From Aporhodopirellula aestuarii (GTDB lineage: Bacteria > Planctomycetota > Planctomycetia > Pirellulales > Pirellulaceae), in assembly GCF_023701485.1 (NCBI RefSeq), contig NZ_JAMQBK010000049.1, forward strand, positions 49,347-113,346: a DNA stretch of 64,000 nt, written 5' to 3'. This document shows positions 35,804 to 48,400 of this stretch, one piece after another. Every line of letters begins with the position of its first letter. Positions within the stretch are counted from its first letter, which is position 1. The translations under genes were made by a program, and so were the position numbers. The notes below the pieces were generated by a model. It was not told the DNA's origin, ran no database searches, and saw only the letters and a program-made list of their open reading frames with translations.

Positions 35804-36407
35804 ATGTGTCCCTATCAAAAAACCCCTGCCAACCATCTCGTTCTCGAGCCCAAAAACAGGTTGTAGCTGCGTTTTCCTTGGGACGAATCGACGCCCCCCA
35901 ACCTACCGGGGTCCTAAAACACCGTCAATGCTCTGGCTATTTGCCCTGTCACTGAGTCAACACGCTCAAAAATAGCAAGCTCGCCGCCTCAGCTGGGATG
36001 AATCGCTACTAATTAATGAATCGCGACACGCCATGCCGACAGCGGAATTTTGGCGTGACCGGTCCCGCACCCGTGTTGAGACTGGGGGGTACTCAGAGAG
36101 CAAACGAGATAAGGAACTCTCGTTCACCACCCGAAAAAACTCGCAAAATGGGCGAGATCCCTCAACGGCGCCGACGGCGAGAGCAATCGAAAACGGTGGT
36201 CGATGGCAGACCGCTGCTGCGGCCGACTCTTGGCCATTCCGAGGGCGACATGGCGTGAAACTCATCTAGCGATGTGTGTCACTTTTGACTATTTACGTCA
36301 CACATCGTCTTATTACGTCAAAAATCCCGCTTTTGGCTCAAGTCGATGTTCGTCTCCACCGAGACGCGGTCGCCATGATGGCAACTGACAACCGTCAATG
36401 ACCCCAA
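35804..36407. other. 604-base intergenic region upstream of the giant gene
   Basis: It separates divergent genes. The distal part (36270-36320) holds a dense cluster of candidate promoter and operator elements for the giant gene. The rest, including the side facing the SHD1 gene, shows no convincing gene or repeat. Confidence 0.5.
36270..36320 (+). promoter_or_regulatory. candidate promoter and operators of the giant gene
   Basis: A sigma-70-like pair, TTGACT (36285-36290) and TCTTAT (36308-36313), has 17-base spacing. An inverted repeat CGATGTGTG / CACACATCG (36270-36278 and 36299-36307) straddles the -35 and spacer. Two direct TTACGTCA octamers (36293-36300 and 36313-36320) lie exactly 20 bases apart, about two helical turns. 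The end is about 88 bases before the ATG at 36408. All are seen in the sequence; their function is inferred. Confidence 0.5.
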
Positions 36408-39400
36408 ATGGATTTGGGCCACCAGCCGATGAATATCGACTTCCTGCTCCAGCAGTTTCGTACGCGCTCGACTCGCAAGAACTCCAAGCTTGCGAGCCGC
36501 AAACGCAAGCAGAGCAAACTTGGCACTCGTCTATCACGAATCGAATCGCTCGAGCAACGTCAATTGCTGGCCGGGGATTTTGAAATTCAGGGAAACGAGT
36601 TCGCGAACAAAATTGTCGTCAGCACATTGAGTGGTGTCCTGAATTGGTCGCTCGACGGAGTCCCCCAAACGTCCAAACCGATCGCGGATTTCGACAACCT
36701 AAAAATCGACGGTTTGGGCGGAAACGACACGATCCACGTCTACGGTGCGTTTGACATCGGTGCATCGAATAACCTCAAGCTCATCGGGGAATCCATCTTC
36801 ATCGGTAGCACTGGGATAGGAGGCGGAACCGGCACGTCCACCGATGTTTCCACGACCACGTCGCTGACCGCAAACAACATCACGATGTCAAGCGTTGGCG
36901 ATGAGGTAGGCGCGGGGATCACGGACAATTTGCCAATCTCAATCGCACTGGACGACCGACTGATCATGGTTGGTGACAATGTGACGATCGATGCTAACGG
37001 AAAATTGGACCTATCGGCCAACCGCACGAGTTCGTTCATCGGTGGCAAACGACCATTCGGCTACGGCGAAAAGAACGTCGACATCCGCATCGGCTCCGCA
37101 GACATTGACGCTGCCTCGGTGAGTATCAACGCCACGGCAGCCGACGAAAATCTCGCAGACGAGCTACCCGACTGGGCTCAAAACAACATCTTTGGCCCCA
37201 TTCAGGAATACATCAACGACGGCATCCTGCCGAACATCCCCTTGTCGGTGATGGTCCGCGAGAGCGGTGCGTCGATCGACCTCGCGGGAACCCAGATCAC
37301 GGCATCAGGCGACATCGAAATCAATTCGACGACCTCCGTGGACGCCTCCACGGACGCCGTCGCGGTGAAAGACGCCGAAGACACGTCCGGAAAATCGGCT
37401 CTCGGCAAGATCCTCTCCGCAGCCAACAACCTCAGCGCCGGATACAGCCAAGCGACCTCGCGCTCGATCATCAACGTTTCTGGCGGCGCGTCGATCACGG
37501 CCAACACCGGCAGCGTCTCGATCATTTCCGACGCGACCACGACGGCGGAAGTGTCGGCGAGTACCGAGATCAATACCGATGCGGACGAACTCGATGACGA
37601 CGAGGAAGCCGCCGAAGGCGACGTATTCAAGAAAGAAGCCTCTCCGGCAAACACCAACGCACTCGGCGCCTCGATCGCCGTTTCCAACACCAAGACGACC
37701 AGCACCGCCACCATCGCTCACGGCGTGACGATCAACGCCGCCGGTAACGTCAATATCCACGCGATCGGTGACGTCACCAACGCTGCCACCAGTGGGCTGG
37801 AAATCTTTGTCGACGGACGCGGCGGGATCGGCGTCGCCGTCGGACTCGATGACGCGAACATCACAGCCACGGTTGACGGTAAGATCACCGCGGGCACGGC
37901 GACCTCCCTCATCGGATTCACCAAAACCGATGCCGACCAATCTGGTCTCGACCCATCCGTTGCTTCGATGACCAATGTGATCGAGATAACGGACCACGGT
38001 TTCGAAACAGGCGAGGAACTCATCTACCTCGCCCAAGACGCGACGGACCTGAGTGACTCACCGACCGTTGGAACCGCGATCGGCGGATTGACTCACGGAC
38101 AAACCGTTCGCGTCGTCGTGATCGACAAAGACCACATCCAGTTCACCCGCGAAAGTTCGATCGATCTGGATGCGAGATTGATTGAGGCCGGAACGACTCA
38201 CACGTTGCAACAAAGTGACGCGATTGTCATCGACCCCACCGCCGCGGGCATCGTCGACACGACCGATAACACGATCGCGGTCGGCAATACCGTGTTCACG
38301 GTTGGACAACGAGTGAAGTACGTCGTCGGCGGATCTGATCCCGAGACTCAGCCGATCGATTCACTCCGACCGATCGGCGGTTTGGCTGACGGCGAGACAT
38401 ACATCGTCGCCGAATACGACGGAACGGGCAAAACGATCAAACTGTCCAAACCCGTTGCCGATGGCGATCCGCTCGTCGTGATCAACCTGACCTCGGGTGC
38501 CGTGGGGGACTCGCACGCGTTCGGGTTCACCAACACACCGATCAGCTTTGAACCATCATCAACTGTCGACAACGACGCAGATCAAATTACCTTCACCGCC
38601 GATCACGGACTCGTCACCGGCGACCAAGTCACCTATCGCACCGACCCGACCAACGTCGAGACACAGACATTAGGTCGATCGGCGTATCTGGCTGCTGCCG
38701 CGATCACGCCGGAAACGACCACCAGTGTTTCCGCGTCGACCATCATCGACGCCGCCACCAACGAAATCACACTGCCCAATCATGGTTTCGAAACCGGGCA
38801 AACGGTCCGGTACACCGCCGCAGGCAACACGGCGTTTGGATTGTTCGAAAGCACTGATTACTACGTCGTGAAAGTCAGCGGCGACGTGATCAAGTTCGCG
38901 ACGACGCAAACCAATCCGTCAGCGAACATCGTCAGCCTGAGCGATCCGGGAACGATCACGCTCGGTGCCGCAATCACGAGCGACTATGTCGTCGTCAACT
39001 TTGACGGTTCACGTACCTCGCCTTTGATTGTCGGCAACCAATTCAACATTCCCGAACACGGACTCGTTGACGGAACCACAGTCGTTTATCGCACCGGAGG
39101 CGGCGATGCCGTCGCACCTCTTGTCCCCAACGAAACCTATTTGATCGATGTCGTCGATGCCGACACGATCCAATTGCAAACCACCGCCGGTGCACCAATC
39201 ACGATCACCGGTGGCGCCACGCTCGGGGCCGACTTCCACGCCTTCGAAGTGCTCTACGGTGACGCCGACGTCGACACCGAAACGTTGTTCTTGACCGATC
39301 ACGGCTTGCTGACCGGTGACCTCGTCACCTACCACGCCGATGGCTCGAATCTGTTCGGTCTCGTCGACAACGCCACCTACGAAGTCGAAGCGGTCAGCCT

Positions 39401-42400
39401 CGATGAGATCAAACTGCGTGTGGCTCCCACCGGCAACAACGCGGTCGGTTCGGGCAGCGTGATGAACTTGACCACCGCGACCGCGGGGCAAACCCACCGG
39501 CTGACCGCTAACGATTCCGACATTGAGATCACGTTCACCCCGTACGTGACTGCGCCGACCGAAACCATAGGGCTGGTTCGGTTCGATCCGACCGCCGGCC
39601 CCACCGTCAACGCGACCGACAACACGATCACCTTTCCCGGTCACGGTTTTGTTGACGGCGACGTGATCACGTATCTCAACGACGGCGGTGTCGACATCGA
39701 TGGCATGACCGCCGGGACGCAGTACACCGTTTCCGACGTCGATGGCGAAACATTCAAATTGCACAACGGAATCGGCGAAGTCGACTTGACCGCCCCGACA
39801 AACGTCAGTGGCAATCACCACGCCTTTGAACGCCTCAGCCAAGTCACCGTTGGCGACTCGGCGATCCGCGGCCTCGGTGGCGGACAAACCTACTACGTCA
39901 CCAGGATCAACGACAGAACCATCCGGTTGAGCGAAACTCGGTCAGACGCATTCGCGGCCGCACCGATCGAACTGACCGTCTCGGGTGCAACGTCCACGGA
40001 TCATTCACTGCAGACAATGATGGCATCGGGCATCAAAGTGGCTGCCGTGCTGACCGCGTCCAACGCCGTCGAGACGGGCGCCGGCATCGGCGATGAACCG
40101 AAGGCACGCGACGCGATCACCAAGGGCCAACGTCAAGTCGACCGGGACGACGATGACGATTCCGAAAGCGACGACTTCGGGCTGAGCAGTTTCTCGGGAG
40201 AAGCCGGTGAAGCATCCGGGCAAGTCGACAACATCAACAGCAGTTTCTCGATCGCCGGAGCGGTCGCGTACAGCGAGTTCACGCACACGGTTCTCGCCAC
40301 CACGGGGCCTTTATCGGAACTCGAATCCGACGGCGACATTGCGATCACCGCCAAGACCGAGCAATCGGTCAGTGTCAAATCACAAGGCACCGTAATCTCC
40401 GACGGCGGCGACGAAGCCAGCGACGATGACGATCCCAACACCGAACCCAAGAAACGCCGCGTCCGCGACAAAGACAAAACCTTTGCCGCCGGCCTCGCTC
40501 TCTCAATCGGCAATTTCACCAACACGGTCGACGCGACGGTCAGCGGTGGCAGTCAACTCGATGCGAAACAAGCCATCGACGTCACCAGCGAACTTAGCTA
40601 TCCGATTCTCGCCGATCCTTTCTGGGTCGATCCGATCGCCGCACTGCCCTTTGGCGAACTCACCCGCTCGACGATTGAAGACGGTTTTGACGCCGAGACG
40701 TTCTTCTCCACCGATTTCCGCGAAGAACTCAACACCTCGATGGGTCCCGATCTCGGACTCGGCGAGACGGTCAACATTTGGGCGTCCACCCAAGTCGCCG
40801 GCAACGGGACCGATCCTGAAAACAACCCGGCCGGAGTCGAGGGCGCAGCCAAGTACACGATCGCGGCCTCTATCGCCGTCGTTGACTACGACAACCACTC
40901 CGGCGCAACGATTGGTGACGGTGCACGGATCAATCAAAAGGTTGCCTACCAGACCGACGAACAGAGCGTTAACGTGGACGCGTCGACCAACATCGAACTG
41001 GTCAATCTCGCCGGCATCGTGACGATCTACGCCTACGCCGAGAACATCGTCAACGTCGCCAAGGGCAAAGAGAAACTTAAAGACACACTTTCACCGATTG
41101 GCAACCGGGCCGGTGTCGCTGGTCTGGGCGGATCGGCCCTCCTGCAAACGATCAACAACGAAACCCTCGCGACGATTGGCAACGGCGCACTCGTCCGTGC
41201 CGGCGATGATGGCGACGTCAACGTGTCGGTCACCGAAGTCATGGTCAGCTACGATCTCGTCCAAGCGGGCGGCGAAGCGGGCAAGGTCGGTGTCAGCGGC
41301 AGTGTCAGTGTGCTCAATCAAGACAACACGACCATCGCACATATCAAAGACGACGCGGTCGTCTCGGGCGGAAACATCAGCGTCCTCGCCGACGACGAAA
41401 CATCGCACGTGTCATTGGTCGGCGCGATGCAGACCGCGGGAATCGCCGCGGTTGGAATTTCGGTGGGTGTGCAAGACGTCAATCGCGAAACCGCAGCGAT
41501 CGTCGGCGAAAAAGGGGACAGCCTCACGCCTCCCGCATCGGGCAGTAGCCTCGACATCGATGCCAACGGTGACATCCTCGTCGACGCCAGCATGTCGGGA
41601 TCGTTGTGGACGCTCGGCGTTGCCGGCACCAAAGTCAGCAAGACCAAAGCTCGCGGCGCTAACGCGAAATCTCCCAAAACCGGAGGCGCCAAAGGCAAAA
41701 ACTCCTTCACCAGCGGTATCGGACTCGCCGGTGACGTGACCTGGAACTCCGTTACGGATTCCACGCTCGCCTACATCAACACGTCCGGTGATGTCAACGC
41801 GACAGGCGAACTGACAGTTTCCTCGCAAAACGAAACCAGCATTTCCGCGGTCTCGGGCGCGGTGGCCACCGCCAAAGCCGGCGGTCTCGCACTCGCCCTG
41901 GCGGGATCGTTTGCACGCAACGATCTCGAACTCGATACTCAGTCGTGGATTGCGGGTGCCGACGTTCACGCCGATGGCGACATCAGTGTGGCGGCCGATG
42001 CGGCATCTGACATTCTCGCCATCACCGCTGGGGTCTCCGGATCAAAGAGCAATCGCAAGAGCGGAGCGAGCGTCGGGATCGCAATTGCCGGTTCGTTTTC
42101 CTGGAACACGATCGACTCAGACACCCTCGCGGTCATCGACGATGCCCACGTGACTTCAGGAAGCGACATTTTGGTTCAGGCCATTGATGCCTCCAACATG
42201 CTCGCCGTTTCCACCGCCGTCACCGCCACTCTGGCCAAGACCACCAAGGGTGCCGCGGTCGGCGTCGCCGCGTCGGGCTCCGGCATGCTGAATCAACTCG
42301 ATCGTCAACTCGTCGCGGAAATCCGCGGCGCCTCGGTCGTCACCGCGGGACTCGATGACGGCGATCTCGGAACGACCGAAACCGGTCATGTCCACGTCCT

Positions 42401-45400
42401 CACGGAAGACCAATCGGGCATCCGTGCCTACGCCGTCGGGGCCGCGTTGTCGCTCGCCGTCGGCTCATCGGGAACGGGCGTCAGTGTCGCCGTTGGAATC
42501 TCGATCGCCGAAAACGAAATCGAAGGACAAACGATCGCCCGCATTTCAGCAGGCAGCATCGTGACCAGTGACGACGAAGTCCGCGTGGTCGCCCAAGCGT
42601 TGGGCCGTCCCGGCGAAGCTCTCGGTGGCGGACTCACTCCGACCAACCTCGACGACGCAGCCAAAGCGGACTCCGACGACGAAGACACCGTCGCCAATGA
42701 ATACATCACCGATCGGTCTGCGGACGCCTCCATCAAAGCGACGCTCTACCAACAAATTTTTGGTGTCCCCGCACCGGCCGGGCAAGTCCTGACGCTTTCG
42801 CAGCTCGGCACCGAAACCCTCGAGCCGGTCGAAGAAGCCGACGACGAAGAGCTCACCGACGAGGAAAAAGCCGCTCGCGATGCGCAGCAGTCGACCGATG
42901 AGGATGTCCAATACGAACAAGACCTCGCCAGCGACGGCAGCGAAAAGGAAGACGACGCCAACCTCGTCGGAACGTCGTGGATGTTCGTTGACGAGACCGC
43001 CGGCAAGACCTACATCATCTTTAAAGAAGGCGAAACACTTACCTTTAGCGAATCGTCGATCTCTTCCGTCGCCGTAGCCGCATCACTCGCCGCGGCCGGT
43101 GGCAAGAACGGACTCGCTGCTTCCGGTGGTGGAGCCTCGACCGGCAACACGATCTTGACCGAGGTCCTCGCGACCATCGTCGGCAGCACGGTGATTGTCG
43201 ACGTGGCCGATGGCGACGAAACATCGAGCGGCAATCTCGACGTGATCGCGACCAGTCAAGCCGGCATCGTCTCGACCGTGATCGCAGCTGCCGCATCGGC
43301 ATCGTTTTCCAGCTCCAGCGGCGGATCACTCGCTATCGGAGCCGCCGTGGCCGAAAACACGATCGGCGACAACAGTTCCACGAATCACTTCGGATCGACC
43401 CGCGCGATTATCGACGGTTCGAAAACGCTGATCGAACACGACGTCAACGTCAGCGCCATCTCGGGCCAACGGATCAGCACCACCGTCATCGCGGGCAGCG
43501 TCGCGATCAGCGGCTCGTCATCGGCCACCGTTGGACTCGCCGGTGCTGGTGCGTCGGTGGAGAACACGATCAACGCAGACGCCGAAGCCGCCATTAAGAA
43601 CGTGCCGGCCCCGACGAACGAAACCGATCATCAGTTTTACGCTCAAGACGTTTTCGTCGTTTCGGAAAACACCTCCGAGATCAACGCTCTCGCCGGAGCC
43701 GCCTCACTCGGGATCGCCGTCGCGGGCAGCAACGCGGTGTCGGTCAGTATCAGCGTCGGCCTCGCCAAAAACACGATCACCTCACAAACGCTCGCTTCGA
43801 TCGACACCGCCCACTTCGAACGCGTCGTCGACACGGGAACCATCATCCCCGACAGCAGCCCTGAGGAAACCTATCTCGTCCGCGACTTCGCCGTCAACGA
43901 CGTCACCGTCCGCGCGAATTCGTCGGGTTCGATCGACGCCATCGCCGCGGCCGCCGCCATCAGCGCCAGCTTCGGCAGCACCGGAGTCGCCGTTGCCGGT
44001 GCAGGTGCCGAAGCCACCAACCGCATCAACGCCACGACTCTCGCAACGATCGTCGACAGCCGGCTGTCCGCGAACGGTCACGTCGATGTCGACGCCGAAC
44101 AATCCACCGCGATCGACTCGTTCGTCGTTTCCGCTGCGGTTGCCATCGCCGGTGGATCCAACGCCGTCGGTGCCGCCATCGGTGTCTCGCTGGCTCGAAA
44201 CATCATCGGTCAAGCCGACGTGGCCGTTGCGATCGATCACGACCTGAGCAACCGCAACATCACCATCACCAACGGGCAAACCATCCAAGTCACCGCGGGT
44301 CCAGGTGCCGGTGACGTCTATCGTTACATCGGCGCACCCGCGATGAGCGATCCCAATCCCTCGGCCGACGAAAACTGGTTGACCCGATTGGATTTCAACG
44401 ACCGTGAGAAATGGGAACGGGCCGATATCGCCCCGGTCGCCCAAGACGCCAATGATCCAACGATCGGCAAGGCCGTCGGTGCGATCCTGCACGACTCCGC
44501 GATTGTTGCCACGGGTGATTTGACCGCCGACGCGGAAGCCCGTTCGAAGATCCAGTCGTTTGTCTTCGCCGCCTCGGTCGCCGCCTCGTTCGGTTCCAAT
44601 GCGGCTGCTCTGGCCGGTGCCGGGGTCGGTTCCTACAACGAGATCACGCTCAACGTCGCCTCGACAATCGACGGCGAACACGCCGCGCCGACGATCGAAG
44701 GCTATCGCGGCACCGACGGTGCATTCATCCTGACCACCGATGCGTCGGAACTCGCAAACTTCTCCGCGACGAGCTTCCCGACCTACCACACCCGCAGCGT
44801 TTCGCTCGACGCTGACGACAACACGCAGATCGATTCCTTCGCCGGTGCCGCTGCGATCGCTGCCGCATTCGGTGCCAATGGGATCGGACTCGCGATCGGT
44901 GTGTCGCTCGCCACCAACGTGATCGAGAACAACATCGACGCGTCGATCCGCGATATCAACCGGGGCATGTACACGACCGGATACTCCACCGTCACAACCG
45001 AGCGTACCGAAGAAGATATCAACGGCGAAACCGTTTACTTCTTTACGCACACGATCGAAAACGAATACGAAGGCGACATTTCGCTGACGGCAACTGAAAA
45101 CGCGACCATCGAATCAGTATCGGTGGCAGCCGCCGTGTCGCTCGCGTTTGGTTCGGTCGGGATCGCGTTGTCGGGTGCCGGTGCGACCGCGACCAATGAA
45201 ATCAACAACGTCGTCACGACGACGATCGACAACTCGTTTGCGGTCGCCGACGGGGCGTTGATCTTTGCCGTCGAAGATCAATCGCCATCACTCGACACTC
45301 CCGACCCGGACCTTGCCGAGACCGTGCTCATCGGCATCACCCGGTCTGACATTCTGCTCGACGCCAAAAACACGTCGCACATCGAATCCAAAGTCTTCGC

Positions 45401-48400
45401 GGTCGCGGCCGCAGTCAGTGGCGGTAGCGTCGCGGGTGCCGGATCGATCGGTGTCGCACTCGCCGACAACACGATCGGAACCGAGGGCGCCGCGTCGGGA
45501 TCCAACACGCACCAAACGATCGCATCGATCACCGATTCGATGGTCTCGGCCGGCAACGACATCGACGTGCTCGCCAAGAGCACTGAAACCGTCCGCACGT
45601 TGTCCTTCGCCGGTGGAGTCGCCATCGCGGCGGGTATCGGATTCGCCGGTTCCGCCACCGGAACGACCAGCGACACGTCGCTGTCCAACGACACCCACTC
45701 CTACCTCAGCCGAACGTCCGCCGGCGCCGGCGAAGACGTCACCGTGAAGGCCACGGCCGATTCACGCGTTTTACGAGCCACCGGTGTCGGTGCCTCCCTC
45801 GCGGTATCACTCGGCGCGGTTTCCGTTGCCGTCACGCTGATCGAAAACACCATCGACGCCGACGTGCGAGCTTGGATCGACGACGACGATTCCGACGCCA
45901 ACGACGAAGCCATGAAGATCATCGCGGTCGGTGACATCATGGTCATGGCCGACGCCGAAGCAATGCGGATCGACAAAGTCACCGGTGTCGTCGCCTCGGT
46001 CTCCGGCGGCCTCGTCTCGGCCAGCGGTGGCGGCATGGACATCACCAACACCATTGCCAACGACGTCAAAGCTAGCATCGCCGACGGCGTTGTCGTCCAG
46101 TCAAACGCCACCGTCACAGCCCGCGCCAACGAAGACGCCTACGTCGACGCGGATGCCACCGCCGTCACAGTCGCGATCAGCCTCGGTGCCGCGATCGGCG
46201 TCGCAACGGTGACAAACAATCTCGCCAGCACCGTCGAAGCGACCGTCGAATCGGCCCGCATCGAAGGCGTCGACGTCCTGATCCGCGCCGATTCCGATGC
46301 CCACATCGATCGCACCACGACGGCGGGCGTCTCGGCGTCACTCGTTGGCGTTGCCGCCAACTCGGCCAATGCCAACCTCAGCACCACCGTCAACGCGTTG
46401 GTCGACGACTCCGTCATCCTCGCCTCAGACGAGTTGTCTATCCTCGCCGATGGAGAGAGCTACGCCCGTGCGGACGCTCTCGGTGGAGCATTCGGCGCCA
46501 TCGCGGTCGGCGTGATGTTGTCGGAAATCAACCGTGGCACCAACGCTGCCCCCGACGTCACGTCACTGATCGACAACGGATCCGCAATTTCGGCGGGACG
46601 CCTGATCATGTCGGCAACCTCCTACGACGATTTGCTCGCCACCACGGTTGCCGCCGGTGGCGGTGTCGTGTCCGCATCGGCATCGGACAGCACCATCACC
46701 AGCAACCAGAGCACGCTCGCCAAAGTCGGCTCCGACGTGGTCGTCATCGCCGGCCCGATAAGCATTACGTCTGCGAACACGCAGCACGTCGACTCCTCAG
46801 CCGACGCTTACTCCGTCGGTCTCGCCACGGGTGCGGGTGCCGGCACTCATAACACGCTCACCGGTGATGCTGACATCGAAATCAACGGTGGCGCGGAAAT
46901 CTACGCCGACCACTTCTCAATCGGAGCCACCAACCGCGTCCATAAAGATGGCATCAACAATGGATTCAACCTGCAAAGCGGCTCGGTCGGCCTCGGTTCG
47001 CTAACCATCCTTGAGAGCAAGACCGACATCGGCACGACCAGCGACAACGTCGAAGCCTTAATCACCATCAGCGACGGCGCCTTGATCGAAGTCGACGGCG
47101 GAACCGCGGACAATCCAGGCCTGCTTGAGATCGAATCCATCGTCGTTGCCGAAGCGTTCGACCGGACGAAGATCGAAGCCGTTTCCGGTTTCGGCGCCAC
47201 CCACGCCAACAGCGACATCAGCTCAAATACCAACGCCAACGTCGTTGTCAGCGGCGCCTCGTTGATTAACAAACGCGGCGACGTCAACATCGCCACAACG
47301 CATGACGTCGGATTGTTCCCCAGCAGCAATCTGTTCTCCGCTGGCGTGAGTGTCGCCGCTGGGGCCGATGCGAACGCCAACGCCAACGTCGACAACACGA
47401 TCACCGTCGACGACAGCCTGATCCGCGGTGCTCAGGTACAGATCATGTCGGGCCGGAGCAACTTCCAAATCCCCAACCTGGTTTCGCTCAGCAGCAACGT
47501 CGACGTCACCACCGCCTCGCTCGGCCCTTCGGTCGCGATCGGCACGCCCGATGCCAACGCCACCTACGTCAACCGCGTGGCTCTCAACAACAACGCGGCC
47601 ATCGAAGGTTTCAAAGACGTCGTGCTCGTTGCCGAGCAAAACATTGACATCCCCGTCCGCGTCGATACGGACGGCCTCGTGCTCAGCCTCTCACTCGTCC
47701 CCTATGGCTACGATGTCGGTGGAAACACGAGTCGCAACGGCACCTCCGAAGTCACCGTCTCGACGGGAGCCGACGCGTCCCACGTCACCGCAGGGATCTA
47801 CAATAAATCCGTGATGGTGATCCGCAGCGTCGCGTTCGATCAACAGAAGATCACCGAAGCAGCCAGCACCTCCGAACCCGCTCCCGCAGGTTACGTCTTC
47901 GATCCCAACGGCGGCAACTTTCTCGAAGCCGACGGCGACTATGCGTTCGCAGAATTCCTTGGCCTCGATCTTGATTCGCAGATCCCCTACGAGTTCGCAA
48001 CGCTCACCGTCGATCAAATTGCGGTCGATGTATCGATCGGAAATATCGTCACCGTCGAAGGCAGTTACCACACCGGAGGCGTCGCGGGCCGATCGTATCG
48101 CTATCGCCCCCTCGATGGGCAAGGCAACCTCCGGCCCGAACTCGATGACCAACAGCTCATCCTGCAAAACATCAACTACGCCGACACCTCGATGTGGCAG
48201 GACCTCGGTGTCTTAACTCCGACCCAAGCCGAAGCCGCATCGAACGGATCTGTCGTCTACACCAGTGGCCAGACCGCCGTCTTCGAAGCCAGTCTCAACA
48301 ACAAGTTCTACGTCATTAAGAACCCCGATATCGACATGCCCACGCTGTCGTATCGCAATGTCGGCAACCTGTTGCTCGAACAACGCGAGCAGGTCATCGA

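Noticed and set aside
43782..45050. Open frame of 422 codons on the minus strand inside the giant gene
   Set aside because: Antisense shadow of the haemagglutinin-like repeats; its Gly/Asp/Arg-rich composition reflects the opposite strand.
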